Below the pieces are notes generated by a model. It saw only the letters and a program-made list of their open reading frames with translations, made no database searches and was not told the DNA's origin. From contig JARBJD010000031.1 in the NCBI GenBank assembly GCA_033064195.1, positions 342,389-406,388 of the forward strand: a stretch of 64,000 nt of DNA. Reading direction: 5' to 3'. Positions 55,872 through 64,000 of this stretch are shown here, one piece after another (position 1 is the stretch's first letter; every line of letters begins with the position of its first letter). The stretch is from Blattamonas nauphoetae (Eukaryota > Preaxostyla > Oxymonadida). The position numbers and the translations under genes are program-made.

Positions 55872-56850
55872 CGGAAATTCCGTTCATTCCTTCCACCGGT
55901 GTGTCTCTTTTGATAGTTCATCTTTTTTATTCACTTTAGACATACTGTCTCTCCCAGACAGTCACTCATATTTTCGGGTCATAATCACCGGTCTGAAGGA
56001 ATACCTTGGATTTTTCCCGATCAGATACCTCCTTGACTGGGGCCCCTGTTTGTGTGAACGCGTCTTCATTTGACTTCATTGCGTTTTTCAGAGAAGAGGG
56101 AGAGGACAAAGGGAGAGGAAGGTGTTTGAGAAGGAGGAAGTTGAGAGACGGGATGAGAATGAGGTGAGTCTGGTCTTCAGTCTCTTACATCTTTCGTTAT
56201 TCATATCTTCAAATGTTTCTTCTTCAACTCCTAATTCTCATACTCTTCATTCTTCTCCTTCTTCACTTATTCATTCTTCTCCCTTCTTCACTTATTCATT
56301 CTTCTCCTTCTTCACTCTTTTCATTCTTCTCATTCTCTTATTCATCCAATCCTCCAACTTCTCCAATTCTATATTCACCTCCAAGCTCTCCTATTCTTTT
56401 GATTCTAATTCATTTTTCACCTCGCCATTTTATTACATTTAAACCCCTACCACCTCGCTCATTCCATACCTGGCTTATCCTGCCAGGCCTTTTGGCCGAA
56501 CAGGGCTAGCCTAGTACCATTTACGGCCTTGTGTCCGGTACTAGGTTCACAGCAGGACTTGGAATGAGTGAGGACAACACTGAAAGACATATTTTTCATT
56601 ATTGATTTCTGTATTAGAACAATTCCGTTTATATTTCACAAATTTCTTCTCTTTCATCAACAATCATTCTCATTTTGTCTTCTCCTTGTAGGTTGTCTGT
56701 CATTCACTCAATTCCTCCACTAGACTTTGGATCATAGCATCAAGTTCACTTCAGTTGTGGTAAGAAAACGATATGTCTCAATCCTTCTTCGTGACTTCTT
56801 TATCTTCCAGGTCCAATTAGCGATGGTGTACATTCCTCCCAGCCACCAAC
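55872..56850. other. mixed stretch: exon candidate, CT-rich repeat, hairpins
   Basis: 55870-56073 stays open in one frame, without recognised content. 56098-56162 is a charged exon-like piece (VFEKEEVERRDENE) ending at GTGAGT. 56225-56440 is a TTCTTCTCC/TTCACTT microsatellite-like tract. 56465-56547 contains three successive hairpins (CCTGGC/GCCAGG, GGCC/GGCC, CCTAGTACC/GGTACTAGG). Confidence 0.4.
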
Positions 56851-56852
56851 CT

Positions 56853-56985
56853 AGCACTCATCTCCACTCCCCACCACTCAGCCAACCTCTCATCTCCACT
56901 CCCCCACCACTCAGCCAACCTCTCATCTCCACTCCCCACCACTCAGCCAACCTCTCATCTCCGCTCCCCACCACTCAGTAGTACA
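56853..56985. repeat. ~32-bp minisatellite, four copies
   Basis: Unit CCACTCAGCCAACCTCTCAT followed by CTCCACTCCCCA. Sequence beyond is unrelated until the next array. Confidence 0.85.
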
Positions 56986-57094
56986 CCACCATCAATATTC
57001 CCACTCAAGCAACCACCGCTATCTCAGTCCTCTTCGTACCGATGAACTCAGCTGTCCTTTTTATCGCCTCCCCAAGCCCACCACACCCCTCACC

Positions 57095-58595
57095 ATCGCC
57101 CTCCATCGCCAGCAAACACTCTCGCTCACCCTCCATCGCCACCAAACACTCTCGCTCACCCTCCATCGCCACCAAACACTCTCGCTCACCCTCCATCGCC
57201 ACCAAACACTCTCGCTCACTCCTCCATCGCCACCAAACACTCTCGCTCACCCTCCATCGCCACTCAAACACCTTTCGCTCACCCTCCATCGCCACCACAA
57301 ACACTCTCGCTCACCCTCCATCGCCACTCTCAAACACTTCCTGCTCACCCTCCATCGCCACTCAAACACTTCCTCGCTCACCCTCCATCGCCACCAAACA
57401 CTCTCGCCTCACCCTCCATCGCCACCAAACACTCTCGCTCACCCTCCATCGCCACTCAAACACTCCGCTTCGCTCCCCATCGCCACTACACACTCCGCTT
57501 CGCTCCCCATCGCCACTACACACTCCGCTTCGCCCCCATCGCCACTACACACTCCGCTTCGCCCCCATCGCCACCAAACACTCCGCTTCGCCCCCATCGC
57601 CACCAAACATTCCGGTTCGCTCATACCCACTTTCTTGCCCCCATCGCCACCACACATTTTGCTTCTGCCCCCATCGCCACCACACTCCGCTTCGCTCCCC
57701 ATCGCCACTCACACACTCCGCTTCGCTCCCCATCGCCACCACACACCCCGCTTCTCTCCCCATCGCCACTTCAAACATTCCGCTTCGCTCCCCATCGCCA
57801 CTACACTCCGCTTCGCTCCCATCGCCACCACATTACATCTTTGCCTCTGCCCCATCGCCACTCACACATTCCGCTTCGCTCCCCATCGCCACCAAACACT
57901 CCGCTTCTGCCCCCATCGCCACCAAACACTCTCGCTCACCCCTCCATCGCCACCAAACACTCGCTCACCCTCCATCGCCACCAAACACTCCGCTCACCCT
58001 CCATCGCCACCAAACACTCGCCTACCCTCCATCGCCACTACAAACGGCTTCGCTCCCCCATCGCCACTACACATTTTGCTTCTGCCCCCATCGCCACTCA
58101 CACACTCCGCTTCGCCCCATCGCCACCACACACCCCGCTTCTGCTCCCATCGCCACCAAACACTCCGCTTCGCTCCCCCATCGCCACCAAACATTCTGCT
58201 TCGCTCCCCATCGCCACCAAACACTCCGCTTCGCCCCCATCGCTACCAAACACTCCCGCTTCGCCCCCATCGCCACCAAACACTCCGCTTCGCCCCCATC
58301 GCCACCAAACATTCTGCTTCGCTCCCCATCGCTACCACACACTCCGCTTCTGCTCCCCATCGCCACCACACACTCCGCTCTGCCCCCATCGCCACCAAAC
58401 ATTCCGCTTCGCTCCCCATCGCCACCACACACTCCGCTTCGCTCCCCATCGCCACTCAAACATTCCGCTTCGCTCCCCATCGCCACCAAACACTCCGCTT
58501 CGCTCCCCATCGCCACCAAACATTCCGCTTCGCTCCCCATCGCCACCAAACATTCCGCTTCTGCCCCCATCGCCACCACACACTCCACTCTCACC
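57095..58595. repeat. 30-bp minisatellite, about 50 copies, two unit types
   Basis: Units are CATCGCCACCAAACACTC plus either TCGCTCACCCTC (mainly 57107-57470 and 57905-58040) or CGCTTCGCTCCC (the rest). Because the unit is 30 bp and lacks stops, long frames stay open in all three plus frames (up to 531 codons) and several minus frames. None shows codon structure beyond the repeat, so I do not call a protein. The core GCGATGG-GGAGGG (reverse strand) is also in the 51-kb minisatellite. Confidence 0.92.
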
Positions 58596-58599
58596 TCTA

Positions 58600-59500
58600 C
58601 TTGCCTCCCTCGTCCTCCACTCACCTCCTTCCGATAGACTCCCCTTTTCCTTCTGCGACATCCAAACTCACCTCCTCGAGCCTCCGCCTCCACTCTTTCT
58701 CTCATCAGCACTTTCCATCTTAATTGTGTCTTCTATGAATCTTGTTGTTTTCAACTCACAATTACCACTCTTTGAGAAAACAAACTAAAGAAAAATCACT
58801 TGTTTGAGATAATACACCACCAAAAGTGAATAAAACTGAAATCATTCATCCAAGCTTCAAAATCGTGCGAAGAGAGGGAAAACAGAAGAGAGAGAGAATG
58901 AGAGAAGAGGTTATATGGTGGTGAAGGAGACGTTCACCCGGAACACCACATCCAGTGTAGTGAGGAAGATGGTAGACGGTACATAGTCCACCAAATGACG
59001 ATCAACCCATATTATTTTGTAATACACCTCCAATTTGTCTACTGGTATGAATAGATCGAAAAACACATGTAATCAGTTCATGGAGGTGAGAAAGAGCTAT
59101 TTGAGATTTAACAGCAAATTTGAAAAAGAATGCGGAGAGGAGGTTTTGAAGGGTGATCTCGAACTTTTCTATGATGTCAAAAATATTGACCCATCTGATT
59201 TGAGTCTCGATTCACTCATACACTTGCATACACCGAATCGAGACATAAATTCATTGAATTATTCCTCATTTCCAGGCCTACCCACAATATTATTATAATT
59301 GATCATACCTATGATGTAAAACTGTCCTGTCCTCCTTCCTTTCTGTCCGTCCTCCTCCTCTTTTCTTGTCCGATTCTCAAATTGGAAGAAAATGGCGATT
59401 TTTCAGCGTTTCTGGTGATAAAAGTGCATTTTAGGACGAATTTTGCTCTTGTGGCGAAATAAGTGTCAATGAGGGAGTTGGGGCAAAACTTCTATTATGG
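58600..59500. other. no supported gene; contains hairpin D
   Basis: A plus frame at 59035-59298 (YLRFNSKFEKECGEEVLKGD, LELFYDVKNIDPSDLSLDSL) is partly protein-like but includes hairpin D. 59272-59309 is the uninterrupted copy of the sequence that F entered. The rest is AT-rich or purine-rich. Confidence 0.35.
59204..59244. repeat. hairpin D with CATACAC-repeat loop
   Basis: Perfect 10-bp stem GTCTCGATTC/GAATCGAGAC; 21-nt loop ACTCATACACT-TGCATACACC. Compared with hairpin C, a stem T-A pair is replaced by A-T with pairing kept. Confidence 0.85.
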
Positions 59501-59629
59501 GTCCGATCACATCCATTTCAATTCGCAATTTTGTTGTTCAAACAAGAAATGAAAACGAAATATTTTCAAAGCATTAAGAAAAGGGAGGTGAATGAAACGT
59601 GAGTCTCTTCTCTTCCACTCTCTCGTTCT

Positions 59630-62600
59630 CAGCGATCGTAGCGATCCACCTTCGTGACGTGCTCGGTCAGCCACTGAGTGTACAACTGAATCAAGTTCTG
59701 AACTGTCTGCGCTGGAATTGGTTTGCCTGCTCGTGCGAACTTTGCAATCAACAGAGCTTCCTTTGAGCTTCGAAGATGTGCTGAATGAGCGCGGAAGTGT
59801 TGTCGGTGATGAGCGCCTCAATTTTGTATTTCGCGATGATGCTTTCATCGTGGAAGGCAGAGAAGGTGGATTTGACAAGAATGGCCACGATCGACAGAAG
59901 GACTCTGGCTTGTTCGCGAGTGTTCTCTTCTTTGTTTGGTTGGTCGGTGTGGTCTGTTCTTTGTTGATGAACATTAGAGATGCCTTGATCAACTGATCTT
60001 TCGTTGCATCGTCCGTCCTTTCCATGAATTCATCCACTGCTGCCTTCACTTCCATCGTCGAGTCCAAACACCCACACGTCGCTGCGAGAGCGAGAAGCAC
60101 TGTTTTGTGTTGATGATCAAATCGGAGTGAATCACATGTGTATTCCTCCTTCCATGCAGCCTGTCCCATTCCTGTTCGGTCAGCTGTATCTGCTGCTGGG
60201 TCAATGTCTTTGAGAGCTTCTGAACCACTTGCGACTGAGGCAAGGATTGATTTGGTGGGAAAGATGAAGGCAAGGAATGCGAGGACGTCGAGGGAGATGG
60301 CGACGATGAACGAGACGATGAGAAGGATCTTGCTTGTGTTGATGGTTGCTTTCATTTCGGAGGTGACGGCTTCTAGGAGCTCTCTGAAGCCACCACGCAT
60401 GTCCCATATCACCATGGAACCCATGATCTGAAAGAAGACGGCGGAGAGAGAGAAATGAAGAAAGAATGATTTCTCACGCCTGAACGTCCTCTGCTTCAAG
60501 TGACGCCACTGTATGGATCGGGGTTGGTAGCGATGAGTTTTGCACTTTCCAGATGCTTCGAGACGAGAGCTTGCAGGCCACTGAAACTCTGGCCCTTCAT
60601 TCCATACACTCTGTCCTCATAATCGCAATCATCTGCGTCGTTCTCGAAGCATTCTCGAGTCTGGAGAAAGGAGGAGAGAGAGGAAGGATGAAAGAACACG
60701 CATGATGGAACGAAGAACGGGATCAAAAACATAAATATGAACAGAGGAGAACGTGAAAACAGATCGTCAGCTGATGCAGACCTCGGACATGATGTCAGGC
60801 ACTTTGCTTCCAGCCTTCACTGTGGGTTCCACAGCGAGACCATCGAAGTCGACATCGCCAGTCGGAAAGACGTTGGCGGATTTGGAGCCCTGGTTGGCGA
60901 GGATGTTGATGGCGTTGTAGTAATTGATCTGCGACGACGAGGAGAGTGATGATGAAGAGAATGATGACGAAGAAAGTGATGAGATAAATGATGATGAAGA
61001 AAGTCAAGACAAGGAGAGTGATGACGAAGAGGGAAATGATTGAATGATGAATGAAAGTGCAAGAGATTCAAAAAGAGAGAGTGAAAGTGTGAATGTTGAT
61101 GGAACACACCTCTTCAAGCATGAGATCCTGGATGAGCGGCATGTCTGAGCTGAGATGGCGTGAGTCAATCCATCGTCCTGTTGCGAATGGGACGGTGGTG
61201 TAGATGCCTGGGACTTCGTAGTTGATCGAGTTGGCCATTTCCAGGGCGAGAACCCGAGCTTGCATGGCGACGACACACTGAGAGAGGGAAGAGAAGGAGA
61301 GAGATGAATGAAGAAAGAAAATTGATGAAAGAATGAGATGTGAGAGAAAACGACGAGAACAGATCGACTGACCTTGTACGACGTGAGCGTTACCGAGTTG
61401 TAGTATTTGGCAGAGTGTGTCAATGCGAAAATGCACATGACGTAGAAGAACGCAGCGCCTGAAGAAGAGAGGAGAGAAAAGATGAAGAGGAGAGAATCGA
61501 GTTTAGAGAAACAGAAGAAGAATTGAGTGTTCTTTCAGACCTGAAATGATGAGAACGATTCCAACGACAACTCGAACGTAGAATGAGGTTGGAAATGAAG
61601 TTGGACATTTTGTTGATCTTGTTGAACAGCTCCTGCTGTTGGGGAGTGAGAGGAGTGTCCTTTCAGCTTCACTTCCTTTCGGCATCTTCCGCTGCTTTCT
61701 CTCGCTCTGCCTCTCTTCGCTCGATTTGGTTTCCTCCTTCTCTCCTTCCTTCCCTCCTTCTTTCCTCCTCGTCTTCATCTCCCTCGTCTGCTCTTTTCCT
61801 TCTTCCCCTTCCCCTCATCATCTCCGCAATCTGAGCAATCGACATTCCCGGCATCTGCATCATCGTGATCATCTGTGCACTCATCCCTTGAGCAATCACC
61901 TCCGCTTTTGCATCTCATCCTCACTTTCCTTCACCTCGCAGAGTCCGGTCCATCAAAATCGTTCTCGTTGAATCCTCCATCGTCATTCGTGCCTTGTGTG
62001 TTCGATTGGGAGTTCACTGTTGCTCCAAACGTGCCTGTGATCGAGTTGTCTTCTCCGCTCTCTGTGTCGTCCAGCCTCTGTTTCAGTCTCAAGACATCGT
62101 CCTTTCGTGCAATGGCGATTTGAAGAACACAGCTCTTCGCTCCTTTTGAGCGAGGAGATTGTGGTGCAGTATTGAAAGACCAACCCAATAACTGGAATAA
62201 CCGTCGAAGCCATTCCAACAACTCCAGCCAAGATCGATATTGTCATTGAGAGTGCCCCTCACTGTTCCCTGTGAAGAGGAGACACGCCTTCTTCATTTTC
62301 TCAGTCGCAGCGACGGGGACATTGAGGATGATGTAATACACCTGGGCTGGGAGGGCAGGCCATTCGGTGACGTTCCAATAATGCGGTTTTGACAGAAGGT
62401 TGCCACATTCGCGATGTTGTTCAGCAAATCAATCAAATTCAATGTCACTTGCTTAGTTCTTGTGATTCTGTAACCTCGACGATCCAACAACCACTTCCTC
62501 GTATGAAGGGATGAGATTGAGATGCCTTCGTGCTCCATCATCACGAACTCGATGATTGACGACGCATCAGCAAACACATTGTCAAGCATGCTTCCGAGTG

Positions 62601-64000
62601 TCTCAATTCGAAATATCAGCATCTCTTCAATGTCTTCATCACTCAGAATGAATTCGATCCCGTTGCCTTCGAAGCAAGTCGAGGTTGGTCGAGAGGCGCG
62701 AAGGGTGGAGAAGACGGAGCAGATCAGAGTGTTGATTGATGTTGTGATGAGTGTAGAGAGCTCGGTCACTTGATCTGTCGTGATGGAGCAAGAATTGAAT
62801 GTGTTGAGCACAACGATGAACATTGAAATCATCGCTCATCCAATCAGAAGAGATGATATCACCAGAATTGGGATGAACACGGGAAGCAGCTTCTTCTTGT
62901 CCTCATCCAGCGACAGAATGTTCCCAGCCTGTTGATTCTTCTTTCTTCGGTTTCTTCGCTGTCCCTCCTCCAGCCACCGACGATAGCTTGCTCTGTTCGC
63001 TGATTCTGCTCATCGTTTCCGTCACTTAACTCACACTTGTGTATTTTGGAACTTTCCTTGAGGGGTGTTCGCTCAACAGCTTCGACTGGAGATAGTGATC
63101 CAGTTGGAGGTCTCGACGTATTGTGGTTGATTGGCTGGAGTTAAAACAAAGTTCGGATCACAAACAGACACGAATGGACTGGCTGTGCGGGAATTTGCGG
63201 GTGATGTTTTGGTTGTTGACGGAGAGAATGACAGGAGTGGGGAAGATGCTGGTTGACCGTTGGTGGCTTCTGTTTGGATTTGTGAAGGCCCAATTAATGA
63301 AGGATTTGAACATGTTGGAGAGAAGTTGGCATTGCGGGTGTGAAAGAGACAATTGAGTGGGCTGGGTGGGGATGACAAGTGACACCAACGAGTTGGTTGG
63401 ATCATCCACTCAAGAGTCAGTATTTGATCTTGTACATTCCCATTTCATCCATCTCGACTTCGCTGCGAGTCCCAAACATTTGTGTCGAACGTCACACCTC
63501 GAAAGAGAGTTGTGGAGTTAGGGTTGGCGAACGATGTTTAATCCGTTTTCCAGAGGTATCGTTATCGTTGCTTGCTTCACCGCTCATTTTGTTGTGGTCT
63601 TCATAGCTGGGGCTTGGGAAATAGGGTATTTTGAGCTTTCGGGGAGATCAGTGGGTGGTGGACAGGATCGCTGGAGTCTCATCAGGAACCGTGTTGTGGA
63701 GGACAGGAATTGGTTCATTCGGTCTAACAGTCCATTTTGAGCGGGAAATGTGCGAGAGAGGAAGAACACACCCACGGAAACGCTGAGAAAGGCGAGCGCC
63801 CAAACGATCCACATGATAGTATTCAGTCGCGTCTTGTCATTGCCTACGAATGAAGATATCATTCCAATGAGATGGAAGACTGCGAGATCAGCACACATTG
63901 CTGTGGAAATGCGTTGGTCATGTCTGTGAAGAATGGGAGCATGAAGAAGGAGTACCTGAAGAGGAAGAGAGATAGTGGGAGGAAAACAAACGGTTAGATA
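59630..64000 (-). CDS. large multi-exon, multi-pass membrane protein, 5' end outside window
   Basis: Minus-strand exons, in order: 63950-63730 (FFMLPFFTDMTNAFPQQ; MWIVWALAFLSVSVGVFFLS); 63400-63080; 62870-62293 (KKLLPVFIPILVISSLLIG; ILSDEDIEEMLIFRIETLGS); 62246-61931 (ILAGVVGMASTVIPVIGLVF); 61900-61510 (QMITMMQMPGMSIAQIAEMM, charged coil, VRVVVGIVLIISG); 61270-61100 (ARVLALEMANSINYEVPGIY); 60950-60780 (INILANQGSKSANVFPTGDV); 60660-60500 (HLESAKLIATNPDPYSG); 60430-59630 (ILLIVSFIVAISLDVLAFLA; ending TEHVTKVDRYDR). Introns are about 50-100 bases with TTTCAG or TCTCCAG acceptors. At least five membrane segments. Some joins, and two sites near 59.8-59.9 kb, need one-base shifts. The layout recalls large protist membrane proteins of the TmcB/adenylate-cyclase type, which I cannot confirm. 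Confidence 0.55.

Noticed and set aside
57042-58788. Three long Pro/His/Ser-rich proteins (531, 362 and 315 codons) and several minus-strand frames
   Set aside because: All are translations of the same 30-bp minisatellite in different frames; nothing favours one frame.

Overview
The window is nuclear DNA of a unicellular eukaryote. It shows short GT-AG introns with pyrimidine tracts, genes broken into short exons, no operons or Shine-Dalgarno sites, and a very dense load of eukaryotic transposons (DIRS-type tyrosine-recombinase retrotransposon, hAT, long-TIR elements that look like Mutator/Pack elements, foldback elements, MITEs). I cannot name the species; a metamonad such as an oxymonad is only a guess. 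I saw no tRNA, rRNA, CRISPR array or bacterial-type gene.

Layout. 1-2.2 kb: end of a host gene plus poorly resolved exons. 2.2-9.9 kb: DNA transposon T1, encoding an RNase H-like (DDE-type) candidate transposase, with a complete DIRS element inserted in its right terminal inverted repeat (TIR). 10.2-38.5 kb: a nest of transposons inside a ~400-bp MITE (E0). Perfect target-site duplications (TSDs) let it be unpacked. E0 received four large elements side by side: G1 (10.3-20.1), an hAT (20.1-27.3), H (27.5-30.1) and G2 (30.2-38.5). G1 contains foldback element P; P contains X and Y1; X contains foldback Z. The hAT transposase gene contains a second hAT-like element. G2 contains Y2 and W. This is eleven elements below E0, five levels deep.

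Most of these elements carry pieces of cellular genes: a WD40 protein, a protein kinase, multi-pass membrane proteins and coiled-coil or acidic proteins. G1/G2 and Y1/Y2 are pairs with shared ends and different or diverged cargo. 38.5-45 kb: a 1.55-kb foldback element (F) and decayed gene sequence. 45.3-49.5 kb: a helical-repeat-like gene on the plus strand, then minus-strand exons, one resembling beta-helix surface proteins. 51-54.2 kb: minisatellites and an hAT-like insertion (K). 54.2-55.9 kb: a gene fragment and a broken relative of the T1 transposase. 56.8-58.6 kb: GC-rich 30-32-bp minisatellites. 59.6-64 kb: a large minus-strand multi-pass membrane protein gene running off the end.

Two patterns stand out. 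Nested insertions repeatedly lie inside the terminal inverted repeats of older elements (DIRS in T1, P in G1, X and Y1 in P, W in G2, F in a 38-bp repeat). And four hairpins between 43.2 and 59.3 kb have different, fully paired stems but almost the same ~20-nt loop made of two CATACAC ten-mers. Many gene pieces contain single-base frameshifts; with no second source I cannot separate real decay from assembly indels.
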